Assembly: GCF_036898095.1 (NCBI RefSeq)
Contig: NC_090763.1
Span: 63,601,410 to 63,665,409, forward strand
Direction: 5' to 3'
Origin: Palaemon carinicauda
Lineage: Eukaryota; Arthropoda; Malacostraca; Decapoda; Palaemonidae
Length of the DNA: 64,000 nucleotides
Under the pieces are notes generated by a model, which was not told the origin of the DNA, made no database searches, and saw only the letters and a program-made list of their open reading frames with translations. Every line of letters starts with the position of its first letter. Position 1 is the stretch's first letter. Shown one piece after another: positions 41,296 to 53,173 of the stretch. Both the position numbers and the translations under genes were made by a program.

Positions 41296-41520
41296 GCCTC
41301 CTGGCTAGTACAGTGGTAACGTGTCCGCTTAGCATTCGCATGGCAGCAGATCGATCCCCGTCCAAGACCGTGCGTTTTAGCTGTTTACTGGGGAGGCCAC
41401 TGCTGTGGTTGGGCACCACAGTGGGGGGTTGCGCTTGCCCAACTGACGTTCTGGTGAGCATCTATTCTGATGAAACTAGAACTGAAACCAGACACCTTAA
41501 ACCTTTATCATTACAGTATT
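41296..41520 (+). repeat. tRNA-derived SINE
   Basis: The head reads GCCTCCTGGCTAGTACAGTG then GTAACG. It has an A-box-like TAGTACAGTGG (about 41306-41316) and a B-box-like AGATCGATCC (about 41348-41357), the usual internal Pol III promoter spacing. The sequence is tRNA-like, but the 3' half departs from a tRNA (CCACTGCTGTGGTTGGGCAC), so it is a SINE rather than a working tRNA gene. The 3' limit is approximate. Confidence 0.75.
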
Positions 41521-41734
41521 ACTAGCGAAGCCTCATTTGTGCTTCTTCCGTAGTGATTATATCTCCGTGAAACTGTGACATTGTGTAAGGGCTCATGTCC
41601 ATCTCAGGAATATCAGGGAATAAGCATATCAGAAAACGCGTACAGTATAACCACCTTGTTCTGACGAGGATTTCTGGCGAATTCGTCAGAAGACATTTTC
41701 GTCAGAATTCGCATCCATAGTAACCCTAGCCTAA

Positions 41735-44013
41735 GGCTTAATGGAAAAATATCTTATGACATAAAACAGCATAGGAAAATAATATTACATACATGTACCA
41801 CTGTATACAAAAGATTTAGACATTTACTTATAGATCCAACTGAAATATCACCATGAACACAAAACGATTCAGATGAAATATTCCTATGTATGCAAAATTT
41901 CGAATAACCTTTGTGATATCTTTACACAAAACACTTTCTCATACATCCCTCTTGCTACAAAAGAATTGGCTTGTACTCAAAGTACACATCAGGCTAATGT
42001 CTATAGAATTTTATTGGTGATATGATTCCATAATATGAAGACTTTCATAGAGAAGAAAGTCTTGTGATCATTTAGAAATCTGTCATACATCCTGCAAGCA
42101 GACTCTTCACATATGAATGACTTGTGTTTAAAGATTGTACTAGTGTGACCCTCAATCCTGGTTCCAATATTGGAGTGTCCAAGGTTAAGGGAGTTGCATT
42201 GAAGCCTGAACGATATAGGATTGAGGGAAGGGTAATGCCACATGCCCTAAGAAACATTTAAGAAAATTTTATGCGTTTCACTTTTGACTTATTTGTTATT
42301 TGTTTATTTGATATTCAATTTCATATAATTTTTTATATCATTTATTATATAATGACCATATTCATGCATAATGTTGGTTAGGGAAGCTATGGATAATGTG
42401 TGGAAGAATAGTGGAACTGAACAAAATCTTCCATTAGTGGCAACTTCCCCAAGATTTACTTTGTCAACACTTTCATAAAACTAGGCTACAGATGCATGTC
42501 TTTGATGCAGACAGCTAACTAATAGACTTTAATATGAGTGATGTTCCATATTAAGTATTAGAAATAGACAATATATGTGCAAATTAAAACTTAACTGTAA
42601 CAAAGTATTGGAATCTAAAATTTGCATTTCATTTAATAATCCCTAGGCATAAGTTACACTTATACTGTGGGGTTGAGTGAGATGGAAATTTTCTTCAGAT
42701 TCTAATAGCACAGGATACATGACTATGTATGGTTGCTATCAGTCTGTACGATGCAATGCTTGGTGGAACTGACCTTTACAGAACAGAAAATCTATAAATA
42801 ACGAATAAATCATAAACAGGGGATCAAAGTTTCCAATATGAGCACAATTTGAAACCCCAGACTGAAAGCTCTCAATTCACCTAAGGCAAACAGAGTATCC
42901 TTAGCCATCTAAAGTTGCATGTACCATAGGGCTTCTCTCACAAGAACATTATTTTTGGTGTTGTGGATGGTTTCTCTATGGGACAAAATTTGGAGAAATT
43001 ACTCAAAATATGACTTGGTAGTTTTGCTAACCTGACTTACAACCACTTTTGAACAGCAACTAATTCAATTGTAGAGATGAAAAGAAATTGTGGCAACTGC
43101 CAAATGGCAGAACCTGTTAATGATTTCAGACTGGGAAAAAAAATATAGAAAAAGTTCTATAAGTTCCATTTGCAGAATCCAATCTTACCAAACAGACTTG
43201 TATGGGCACTTGGCCATCCTATTTTCAGACCAAATACTGTTCGGATTCAAGCACATCATGAATTAACAGTGAAAAGAACATAAAGTAGTTGCTATTAAGA
43301 ACTTGACAGACAGATTCCTGTAGACTGAGGAGCAAAGTGGGCTACACTTCTCTGGTCTTTGTTTTGGACAAATACTAAATATATTCCATGCTCCAGTCTG
43401 CACTGGAGAATCCAGTGCAGACTGAATGGGAGAGATGAAAGTTTTGAACTGAATTACTTGGTGAAAGATTAATAAAGCATAAAAGATTCTCATGATGATA
43501 TACATCCTAACAATCACCTTCAGGGAAAACAAACTACAAATTCAATCAATCTCAGTGAAAAGGTAAAGGTCTCAGGGAGTATAGTATTTTTCAAGCTGCA
43601 AGCAGTATATAATAAATTAATGACAACAATCATCAAGCACACACAATCACTCAGAACTGCATTAAGCTCTAAATCACAGAATAAATAATGGAAAATTTAT
43701 GAGATACTCTAATCTATAACCATAGTGTATCTAGTTGTCTCATATCTTACTAATAAACCAATTAAAAGTCCATTCTAGAATTCTTTTAAGGTTAAATAGG
43801 ACTATTTTCTTTTATGGAAGAGTTGCATTATCCTATTTTCAAGGATAATATTTGTGGAATATGTAAAACAATAAACAATGAATAACTTACTAAAACCATC
43901 CAGTGGAATGTAAGGTATGACTTGTATAGGTTTTTTATAACACGATCTGAATGAAGTCTACTGCTAGACATGCAAGTTTACAGAATTCTTATGCATGGAA
44001 AACTACAAACATA
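41735..44013. other. EIF2B2 intron, non-coding
   Basis: AT-rich sequence without a supported gene. An 80-codon frame at 42001-42243 has no recognised domain. A direct-inverted TCCAGTCTGCACTGGAGAATC motif near 43391 is a small local palindrome. Confidence 0.6.
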
Positions 44014-44215
44014 ACAAATTCGAAGATAATTTGTATTTTTCCTAACCATACAAACCTTAGCTATTTACAAAGGGGTTACCTTTTAGCGTAGCTGAAATGG
44101 CGAGCCATTAGAATTTAACGAGGGTGTATTACCCCCGCGATAGTTAGCGGGGGGTAGGGGAGTGGTAGCTAGCTACCCCTCCTCCCCATCACACACAGGT
44201 GAATACTCACTTTCA
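44014..44215. repeat. Element E left terminal repeat
   Basis: It includes AAAGGGGTTACCTTTTAGCG, TAGCTGAAATGGCGAGCCAT and the GC-rich TTACCCCCGCGATAGTTAGC. The inverted partner is at 49670-49800, and the outer ~40 bases are instead complemented by the first part of the ICR. Confidence 0.9.
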
Positions 44216-44261
44216 CTTAGAGGTAGGACTTGTCTTGGGGGACAGGGCTGGCGGGCAAATA

Positions 44262-44370
44262 TGTGTAAATAGCTAAGGTTTGTATGGTTAGGAAAAATAC
44301 AAATTATCTTCGAAATTGTCATTTGTTCCGTAACCGAAATACAAACCACGCTATTTACAAAGGGTGACTT
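44262..44370. repeat. Element E internal complementary region
   Basis: GTAAATAGCTAAGGTTTGTA to ATTATCTTCGAA is the complement of the outer left end. The adjoining CATTTGTTCCGTAACCGAAA to CGCTATTTACAAAG is the complement of the outer right end at 49795-49843. Confidence 0.88.
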
Positions 44371-44841
44371 ACCCCTTAGGAAGGGTGGAAAGTCCCCAGC
44401 CATACTGGCTTTGGCTTTACCCGGGGACTCAGAATCCGAGTGAGTCGCACTCGAGAAAAGGAGTCCCTGCACCTCACAAGTTCCTTGCTCCGCAAGGAAC
44501 CATGTGGCCTACGTAAGCTTGTGTGTGAAGGAAGAAGTGTGACCCGTCCTAGGCAGTTGACCTGGAGTTCCAGAAGGAACTCTGGGTTAGGACGTTCCCA
44601 ATACCACCACGTCAGGGTATGGGGGACGCGACAGTATTGACTCAATACTCGGAACACAAGGAAGCATGGTTTACCTGCAGAGGTTCGAGGTCAGCTATGC
44701 AGAGACCAGGATGCTGCTTCCCCGTAGAGGGGATGATGAAGAAAGAAGTAAGGGCCAGACATACTTCTTTCGTTCATGCAGACTAAAACCTGATAACAAT
44801 GCCCTCAACCTTCTGCTACCTGTCCAAAAAGGAGCCTGAGG

Positions 44842-45900
44842 TTAGACCAGCTGTTGTGTAGCCACCACAGAGCGATAGAAAACGTATCGAGACTCCTGTG
44901 GGTCACGCCCTGCAGGAAGCGGGCTGCGAAGGTCATTAGACGCTTCCAGACTCCAGCTTGTAGCACCTGCGTCACAGAGTAGTATTACTCGAAGGCGAGG
45001 GACGTTGCGATGTATCCAACATCGTGCTGTAGGGCGACGTGACGGGGGAGGGTCTGGAGACAGGTCGAGATGAATGTCCTTGAGTCCGGGCTGAAGAGGT
45101 ATACTGGTGACTCTCCCCCCATGTCCTCCTTGTGCTCCCAAATCGGCTGCAACTGAGGACAAACTGCAGCTGTTCCCAGCGCTAACCTCTCGATTCCTTT
45201 ACTGGCAAGAAAGAGAAGGTCTTGGGACATCAGATACAGAATGGAGACTCGAAATCTTGAAAGAATCGGACCGAAGGGCCGGGACCCCCAGATTCTGAGT
45301 CTAGCCAACAACTCAGGAGCGAGCCTGAATGTTTCCTTCCCCTCTTCCTTAGAAAGGGGGGAGTCGTAAGAGACCAAGAAGATTGCTTACACACTGGCCG
45401 TGGCCAGAGTGAGCAGGAGACCCAAGGCGGAATACAATCCGAGGCCTGTCGTAAAGGGTCTTGAGAAGATCTCTTAAAGGACTAAAAGTCCGAGCCATGC
45501 TCCAAGTTGGAGGTCTTCCTCCGACTAGGGCAGGGACGATCGTAGCTTCGCATGAGCGAGGATAGATCCAGCGGGCAGGAAAAAGTTATTCCTTTAAGCC
45601 TGAAGGTCAGGGAAAGGCTGAGCGACGGTCTTCATTGCCGAGAGCGGAAAGGAGTTTCCTCCCGCCGAAAGGCAATAAGACCGTTATTGCTGGAGAAGAG
45701 GCCTCAAGGGAAGAGGTATATCTCCCACAGCACCAACCACCTTAGACTCTTCACTTTGCCTGGGAGACCCCTGTGGATGACTATCGCAGATGACGCGACC
45801 TCCGTACCGCGACTGTAGCGGGTTGTCTCTTCTTGAGAAGGAAGCGTAGTGTCTCCAGGCATGAAGCCGAAGCGACGCCCCGGTTCGGGAGAGATTTTGC
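44842..45900 (-). pseudogene. DIRS tyrosine recombinase remnants (element E)
   Basis: Scattered frames show the F/G-type recombinase: the C-terminal YRSVVATQQLV at 44842-44880, and QHDVGYIATSLAFE near 45000, where the H-x-x-R box has lost its Arg. Upstream, SLRLHAWR in 45684-46178 marks the end of the RNase H tail. Many frameshifts; no activity is possible. Confidence 0.75.
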
Positions 45901-46799
45901 TGTGTGGTTGCTTGAGTAGTCTGCGCCGTGGGAGAAGCTCTCCCGGGAGTTCCGTCAGGGGAAGCAGAGGGTCCAGAAACCGTTCTGCGCATAGTCCCAG
46001 TGGAGCTCTCCCATTGAAAGGTTGACAGACAACCTGGTCTTGTTGAGACCCATTGTCCACAGACAAAAAGGAGGGAAGACGCAGGCGTCGAAGTTGTCCC
46101 ACCATCACCGGAATGCATCTTGCCAGAGTCTCGGGGTCTGAGACTGGGGGGAAGAATAGCGGAAGCTTGAGGTTCCAAGCTGTCGCGATCAGGTCCCCCA
46201 GACCAGCACTTGCTGGTTACCCAAGGTCAAAGACCCCCAGGTACACTCTCTCTACGAGGCTCTGCTCGGATAGTCTGAGAGAACATTCCCCTGCCTGGAA
46301 TCAGAGAGCCGATGGTGGTATTGAAAGAATCTCAATCATCCCGGTATCTCTACTGCAAGATGTGAAGGTGTGAAAATGCGTCCCCTGCTGGTTAGAATAC
46401 GCCAGAATCATGAAGTCGACGCGCACGGGGCGACTCGGCAGGAGCTGTAGGATCTGTAGAGGGGCCAGACTAAGGCCCCTAAGCCTGCCTGAATGATGGA
46501 GGGGTATCCTTCAGGTCTTGACCATAGGCCTGGACCGGAACATGCCCCCCCCCCCTTTCCTTTGAAGAGTCCGAGAACCGCATCAAGAATGTGGGGAAAG
46601 GACGAGAATATCCACTACCATCAAGAGGCTCCATAGGTCAACACCCATTGCAGGTCTAATAGTTCCGCTGGTCCCATAGGGCCAGGGAGTCCGGTTAAAC
46701 ATTGCCTGAAGCCACCGGAACTTGGATCGCCCCACATGGAACTTATCCTGAGGCGACCGTTCGGACTATAGACGGGTCAATGAGGACAGGAGAACTAGG

Positions 46800-47700
46800 A
46801 AACGTTCAAAGGTAGGGCTGAAAGCTCTGCTTGACTGAGAACAGGTACTGCAACTCTCCTCAGTCTTGCCACAGTCAACCGAAAGGAAGGCTCGGAGGAT
46901 GTGGTAACAGAATCTGGCGTCCCCAGGTGGTCACCCATCCAAGTACCGACGTTGCTTAACCTCGCTGGACGGACGAGAAGCGGGGTTTCCAACGTGGTAA
47001 GGCCGTTGACTCAATATCATGGCCAGATACTCCAGATGTTGAGGCAGAGGAAGAGAAGGCTCCAAGCAAAATACCATGAGCTCACACTCATGGTAAGCAT
47101 CCGGAAGCTTGTCCCGGCGCTGAAGAAGGTCGAACCCGAGCCTACCGGAGTTGACCAGCCCTCCAAACAGCAGAGGAGGCGGAAGCCTGCACCTGAGCGG
47201 CCAAGAGGAAGGCAGGGAGAGTTCTCTGGGGAAACAAACCTGCTATGCCACGGCGGGATAGCCACACTGCATCATAAGCAGGAATACTTGTAGTCTAGGC
47301 TGAATTCGACGAGCACCCTGGAAGATGGATGGAATGGAAACTGAAAGTACCCGTCCTTCCGATCCAGGGTTTAAGGAGTCCTGTCGCCTCGTTACCAGTC
47401 TGATCGATTCTGCTGGTCTACGCTGGCCGAAGTTTGTTCGACAAACTTGATCAGGGCTGAGAGGTCGACTACGGACATCCCCTCTCAGATCCTTCCTTAC
47501 AAGAAAGGATCGACTGAGGGGGCCGGGGGTGAAGCCGTCGATGATCCTAAGGAAGACCTTCGCCTAAGGTATGGATCATTCTGCCCAACCGGGCAACTCT
47601 GCTGACGCTATGGCATAGAGGTTCAGAGACACTGAATTCGCTGACAGAGACGGCAGGCGCGATATCCTTGGCTAATCACAGAGATTGTGCGGGAATGGGC
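46800..47700 (-). pseudogene. DIRS RT remnant (element E)
   Basis: Nucleotide similarity to the RT of element F is visible (GACAAACTTGATCAGGGCTG near 47440 against GACAAACTTGTTCAGAGCTG at 57096; CGATATCCTTGGCTAATCAC near 47660 against CGATATCCTAGACTGATCAC). No frame of useful length survives. Confidence 0.6.
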
Positions 47701-48388
47701 ATCGGGAAGCTGTCATTCGGATGAGTAACCTTAAGCATCCTCCCAGCGAAAAACCTGCAATCCTAGAGTTTGTGAACTCCTTTTAGGACTATGCCCCCCC
47801 GGGGGAGTCTCCCGTGCCATCTGTTCCTGACAGGAGGAAACTGCAATTGGACACCTTGTCCCAGTTGTCATAGCCGATAACTTAGGCCGACGTGGTTGAA
47901 AGAAAAGGGCGCTGGAGCCCTGCAGAGTCTGGAAGAAAGTGCCTTGGAGGAGTGAAACCGGAAGTCGATTTCCTCCGCACAGCAACTGTCTAAGTCTCTG
48001 TCCTTGGGCACAAACAAACTCTTCTCAAGGATGGAAGGGTGTCTGAGGTCGTCGACCTCCACAGATGAGACACCCGAAGGAAGCCCTCAGTCAGCGCGTC
48101 CAGATGGTACAACATCGAGCTTGTCCGCAAGTTAGATACTTAACGACGAAAGGCCAAGGTGCCTGAGCTCGAGAGGAGGAAAGTACCCCTGATCTTCCTG
48201 TAGCTTCCTTGAACCAAACCTCGGGCCGTAACCGAGGAGGGAAAGAACCTGGTAAGCTCCCAGAGGAAGAGGTAAGCAGTCACCCCTTGTCCGATGGAGA
48301 AATCTCGAACGGAAAGCCCCCCCGCCAAAAATCCTTCCAGGGAATGACGGGGAAGGGCTAACCCAGGTTCAGGAAAGAGGAGTGTTGT

Positions 48389-49600
48389 TCAGATCTCCCT
48401 TAAGTTTCTCCTATTCTTGCAAGTGCCATGCTCTGCGTTTACGGGGTGAGGCCGTGTTCTCGAAATACGCTCCAGAAGAACTCGCCAGGCTGGCCATGCT
48501 GCGAAAACCCCATTGGGAATTGTGGTCGCAATCGCCCTGGAGCTCGCGCGACGGAAATTCAAAGATTTCGCGTGGGCGAACGTGGAAGCGCCCATGCGCG
48601 GTAACGCAAACGAAGGTGAGCGAAGGAGCGCAGAAGGAGGGCGAGCGTGGTAGGAAGGGCGAGAGCTGGTGGTCGGCGAGCGATAACCCATAGACGAGCA
48701 ATGGATACTGCAAGAAATAAGCCGACGTTTGTGCGAAGAAACACTGTAGGTTCGCGCGACGGAACACCATCCGTCCGTGCGATGGAAAAACCGTTGGTTC
48801 GCGCGTGGGCGAACATTGGAGAGCATGGGCGCGGACGCGCATGAGCGTAGACGTGCAGGCACGTGGGCGTGTGGGCACGCAGGCGAGTGGTCGCGCGGGT
48901 GCGCGGGCGAGCGGTCGCGCGGGCGCGCAGGCGAGCGGTCGCGCGGGCGCGCAGGCGAGCGGTCGTGAGGGTGGGCAGGTGGATGAAAGCGAGTCCGAGG
49001 CGGCGAACGCAAGCGTTAGCGCGATGGCGAGGAAACGCGCTGCCGCGTGGGTGAGGAAGACCGCTGGCGATATGGATCAACAAGCGATCGGTGGTGAGCT
49101 GGTGAGCGCTAACGCGCAGGTTGGCGATGGCGCGTTGTGTTATGCCGAGGCGATGGTCGAGCAGCATGCGCAGGTGAGCGATCGTGCGTTGGCGAGCAGT
49201 ATGCGAAAGTGAGCAATCGCGAGCAGCATGTGCAGGAGGGCGATCGCGCGATGGTGATCAGCATGCGCCGGGTCGCGCGATGGTGATCAGTATGCGCAGG
49301 GTCGGGCGATGGTGATCAGCATCCGCAGGTGTGCGGTCGCGCGATGGCGATCAGCATCCGCAGTTGAGGGTCGCGCGAAGAGAGAGAAAGACATAAGTCA
49401 AACTCGATCGCCACCCATAAAATTACGCCGTGGTGGCCTAACTGCCGAGGACTCCACAAAGATATCGTACACTACACACACAAATCTGAAAAGGAAACTT
49501 ACTTACTGTATTTCTATACTCAAATATATATACAAACATGAAAACATGTTTACATATATATTGAGTAAATGAAAAGTAAGCGATTAAGTAAAGACAAAAC
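48389..49600 (-). pseudogene. DIRS gag remnant with Arg/Ala/Pro repeats (element E)
   Basis: GC- and CpG-rich gag area. One frame (48389-49012) reads PPAHPHDRSPARPRDRSPAR, an 8-residue repeat unit RDRSPARP encoded by a 24-bp tandem repeat. The same kind of repeat, with different residues, occurs in F gag. The surrounding frames are open in several phases only because TA-rich stops are absent. No complete gag frame remains. Confidence 0.6.
48886..48967. repeat. 24-bp minisatellite (element E gag)
   Basis: Three to four units of GCGCGGGCGCGCAGGCGAGC plus GGTC. The unit length is a multiple of three and encodes an 8-residue repeat on the minus strand. Confidence 0.85.
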
Positions 49601-49669
49601 AAACAATGGCTGCCAAGAGAGGACCAAGACAGAGACGTCTGTCACAGTCCGAGCCAAAAGTGAAAGTGA

Positions 49670-49843
49670 GTATTCACCTGTGTGTGAGGGGGAGGAGGGG
49701 TAGCTAGCTACCACTCCCCTACCCCCGCTAACTATCGCGGGGGTAATACACCCTCGTTAAATTCTAATGGCTCGCCATTTCAGCTACGCTAAAAGGTAAC
49801 CCCTTTGTAAATAGCGTGGTTTGTATTTCGGTTACGGAACAAA
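49670..49843. repeat. Element E right terminal repeat
   Basis: The inverted complement of the left repeat, ending CGGTTACGGAACAAA. It ends about 246 bp upstream (host sense) of the EIF2B2 exon border region at 50090. Confidence 0.9.
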
Positions 49844-50089
49844 CTTAATTCACATCGCTGAATGCGCAAACATTATCTAGCTGTGTTAACCACACAATCA
49901 TGAATGCATCATATATGATAGTTTTTGGCAATCAAGTGGATAACTGTAGCATAAAAACTAAGAAGCTGCATGCCTGACCTTCATAAAGATCAGGGCCTTA
50001 AATGACTTATAAATTCAAGTTTATTCAACAAATATAAACTAAAATTCAATGTATTACTTTATAGATACAATTAGCTCCATAAAACTCAC

Positions 50090-50304
50090 CTTTGTTCAAT
50101 CTCAGCTTTGTGCTCTGCTATTGCTTCCAGAACTCTATTTTTTAGCTCTGGAAATACTTCCATGCACTCTGGAAGATCTCCACTTGTAGGATCCCCAAAC
50201 ATCAGCTGTGCGACTATGTGACCGCCGAACACCATTTGGGAAATTCCATGGCCAGCCCCACTATCGCATGCTCCTCGACAAGCATTGTATTCATCAATTA
50301 CAAT
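50090..50304 (-). CDS. EIF2B2: eIF2B beta, exon (linker and start of C-terminal domain)
   Basis: 71 codons plus two bases (phase 0 start, AG carried to the next exon). It encodes IVIDEYNACRGACDSG, a less conserved segment (GISQMVFGGHIVAQLMFGDP), then PELKNRVLEAIAEHKAEIEQ. The ends align with human beta IIREEYGRLHG and QLQSNIIEAINELLVELEG; the middle corresponds to the variable acidic linker. The spliced join with the next exon restores the human spacing to the IHS(D/N)EVIMT motif. The acceptor is TTTTTTCCCAG and the donor CAAAG/GTGAGT. Upstream exons were not found before 64000. Confidence 0.9.
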
Positions 50305-50324
50305 CTGGGAAAAAAGAAATTCAA

Positions 50325-53173
50325 TTAATACATACATACATACTGTACATATACCAAGGCACTTCCCCCAATTTTGGGGGGTAGCCGACATCAACAAATG
50401 AAACAAAACAAAAAGGGGACCTCTACTCTCTACGTTCCTCCAGCCTAACAAGGGACTCAACCGAGTTCAGCTGGTACTGCTAGGGTGACACAGCCCACCC
50501 TCCCACATTATCCACCACAGATGAAGCTTCATAATGCTGAATCCCCTACTGCTGCTACCTCCGCGGTCATCTAAGGCACCAGAGGCAGCAGCAGGGCCTA
50601 CCGGAACTGCGTCACAATCGCTCGCCATTCATTCCTATTTCTAGCACGCTCTCTTGCCTCTCTCACATCTATCCTCCTATCACCCAGAGCTTCCTTCACT
50701 CCATCCATCCACCCACCCAAACCTTGGCCTTCCTCTTGTACTTCTCCCATCAACTCTTGCATTCATCACCTTCTTTGGCAGACAGCCATTTTCCATTCTC
50801 TCAACATGGCCAAACCACCTCAACACATTCATATCCACTCTAGCTGCTAACTCATTTCTTACACCCGTTCTCACTCTCACCACTTCGTTCCTAACCCTAT
50901 CTACTCGAGATACACCAGCCATACTCCTTAGACACTTCATCTCAAACACATTCAATTTCTGCCTCTCCGTCACTTTCATTCCCCACAACTCCGATCCTTA
51001 CATCACAGTTGGTACAATCACTTTCTCATATAGAACTCTCTTTACATTCATGCCCAACCCTCTATTTTTTACTACTCCCTTAACTGCCCCCAACACTTTG
51101 CAACCTTCATTCACTCTCTGACGTACATCTGCTTCCACTCCACCATTTGCTGCAACAACAGACCCCAAGTACTTAAACTGATCCACCTCCTCAAGTAACT
51201 CTCCATTCAACATGACATTCAACCTTGCACCACCTTCCCTTCTCGTACATCTCATAACCTTACTCTTACCCACATTAACTCTAAACTTCCTTCTCTCACA
51301 CACTTCCAAATTCTGTCACTAATCGGCCAAGCTTCTCTTCCTCGTCTGCAACCAGTACAGTATCATCCGCAAACAGCAACTGATTTACCTCCCATTCACA
51401 GTCATTCTCGTCTACCAGTTTTAAACCTCGTCCAAGCACTCGAGCATTTACATCTCTCACCACTCCATCAACATACAAGTTAAACAACCACGGTGACATC
51501 ACACATCCCTGTCTCAGCCCCACTCTCACCGGAAACCAATCACTCACTTCATTTCCTATCCTAACACATGCTTTACTACCTTTGTAGAAACTTTTCACTG
51601 TTTGCAACAACCTTCCACCAACTCCATATAACCTCATCACATTCCACATTGCTTCCCTATCAACTCTATCATACGCTTTCTCCAGATCCATAAACGCAAC
51701 ATACACCTTCTTACCTTTTGCTAAACATTTCTCGCATATCTGCCTTACTGTAAAAATCTGATTCATACAACCCCTACCTCTTCTATAACCACCCTGTATT
51801 TCTAAGATTGCATTCTCTGTTTTATCCTTGATCCTATTAATCATTACTCTACCATACACTTTTCCAACTACGCTTAACAAACTAATACCTCTTGAATTAC
51901 AACACTCATGCACATCTCCCTTACCCTTATATAGTGGTACAATACATGCACAAACCCAATCTACTGGTACCATTGACAACACAAAACACATATTAAACAA
52001 TCTCACCAATCATTCAAGTACAGTCACACCCCCTTCCTTCAACATCTCAGCTCTCACACCATCCATACCAGACGCTTTTCCTAATCTCGTTTCATCTAGT
52101 GCTCTCCTCACTTCATCTATTGTAATCTCTGTCTCATTCTCATCTCCCATCACTGGCACCTCAACACCTGCAACAGCAATTATATCTGCCTCCCTATTAT
52201 CCTCAACATTCAGTAAACTTTCAAAATATTCCGCCCATCTTTTCCTTGCCTCCTCTCCTTTTAACAACCTTCCATTTCCATCTTTCACTGTCACTTCAAT
52301 TCTTGAGCCAGCCTTTCTTACTCTCTTCACTTCTTTCCAAAACTTCTTCTTATTTTCTTCATATGAATGACCTAATCCCTGACCCCACCTCAGGTCAGCT
52401 GCCCTCTTTGCCTCACGTACCTTGCGCTTTACTTCCACATTTTTCTCTCTATATTTTTCATACTTCTCTATACTATTACTCTGCAGCCATTCTTCAAAAG
52501 CCCTCTTTTTCTCTTCCACTTTTACCTTCACTCCTTCATTCCACCATTCACTGCCCTTCCTCATGCTGCCTCCAACAACCTTCTTGCCACACACATCACT
52601 TGCAATCCCAACAATATTTTCTTTTACTAACTTCCACTCCTCCTCTAAATTGCCAGTTTCTCTTACTTTCACTTCGTCATATGTCATTTTCAACCTTTCC
52701 TGATATTTACCTTTTACCCCCAGTTTTATTAGCTCTTCAACCCTCACTAGCTCCCTTTTACATCCACCTAGTCTATTCCCCACTCTTTTGCTACAATTAA
52801 TTTTCCTTCCACCAAAAAATGATCAGACATACCGTTAGCCATACCCCTAAACACGTGCACGTCTTTCAATCTTCCAAACATTCTTTTAGTTATCAACACA
52901 TAATCCATTAATGCCCTTTCTACTACTCTTCCATTTGCCACTCTTACCCATGTATACTTATTTTTATCTTTCTTTTTAAAAAAGCTATTACTTATCACCA
53001 TCTCTTGCTCAACACACATATCTACCAGTCTCTCACCACTCATTTTCACCTGGTACGCCATACTTCCCAATGACACCTTCTACCTCTCCAGCGCCCACTC
53101 TAGAATTCAAGTCACCCATGACAACTACATAATTCCTTTTACCCAGTCCTTCTACACACCTAGTTAATTCATT
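50325..53173 (-). mobile_element. LINE copy 3, longest copy
   Basis: It runs from a (CATA)n 3' tail at 50325-50344 to within the endonuclease domain at about 53173, where LINE sequence stops and an inverted DIRS fragment begins. It is about 2.85 kb and matches copy 1 across the Tigger insertion point. It lies in the EIF2B2 intron (or upstream region) 20 bp from the acceptor side of the exon at 50304. Confidence 0.93.
50640..53173 (-). pseudogene. LINE endonuclease-reverse transcriptase (copy 3)
   Basis: Reading 5' to 3' (high to low coordinates), the C-terminal half of an AP-type endonuclease (VVVMGDLNSRVG, ALMDYVLITK, GMSDHFLVEG) is followed by a linker (ENKKKFWKEVKRVRKAG), then RT (MDLEKAYDRV, VGLRQGC, LFADDTVLVA) and the tail (WFGHVERM). 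Lesions: a frameshift near 53050, a TGA replacing Trp at 52010 (VLE*LVRLF), a frameshift near 51300, a TAA replacing Tyr at 50998, and a small insertion in the tail. The family encodes target-primed reverse transcription. This copy is inactive. Confidence 0.9.

Larger units (their letters stand above)
40388..41731. mobile_element. Harbinger-like non-autonomous DNA transposon
   Basis: The 1,344-bp element has terminal inverted repeats of about 35 bp starting GGCTAGGGTTATTATAGATG, which contain GCGAATTCTGACGAA. It is flanked by TAA on both sides (40385-40387 and 41732-41734). Three-base TWA-type duplications and GG-starting TIRs are typical of PIF/Harbinger. No transposase was recognised. It carries a (CT)n tract, (ATT)n tracts and a tRNA-derived SINE, so part of its length is secondary insertions. 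The class assignment rests only on TIR and TSD form. Confidence 0.65.
44014..49843 (-). mobile_element. DIRS-like element E, coding region decayed, ends nearly identical
   Basis: The left end is ACAAATTCGAAGATAATTTG and the ICR is at 44262-44370. The right end (49670-49843) mirrors the left terminal repeat with only about two differences, including one G-run indel. The interior has recognisable but heavily broken recombinase, RT and gag remnants in the order of F, on the minus strand. It is related to F and G by its ends (TACAAACCACGCTATTTA in all three). Confidence 0.9.

Noticed and set aside
48805..49212. Plus-strand frame with repeated GRAGAQAS units
   Set aside because: Product of the GC-rich minisatellite in element E gag; stop-free by composition.
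50654..51121. 155-codon plus-strand frame, and similar plus-strand frames at 5440-5625 and 52246-52800
   Set aside because: They are antisense shadows of the LINE coding strand, low in complexity (Ser/Pro/Leu-rich), and repeat in every LINE copy.
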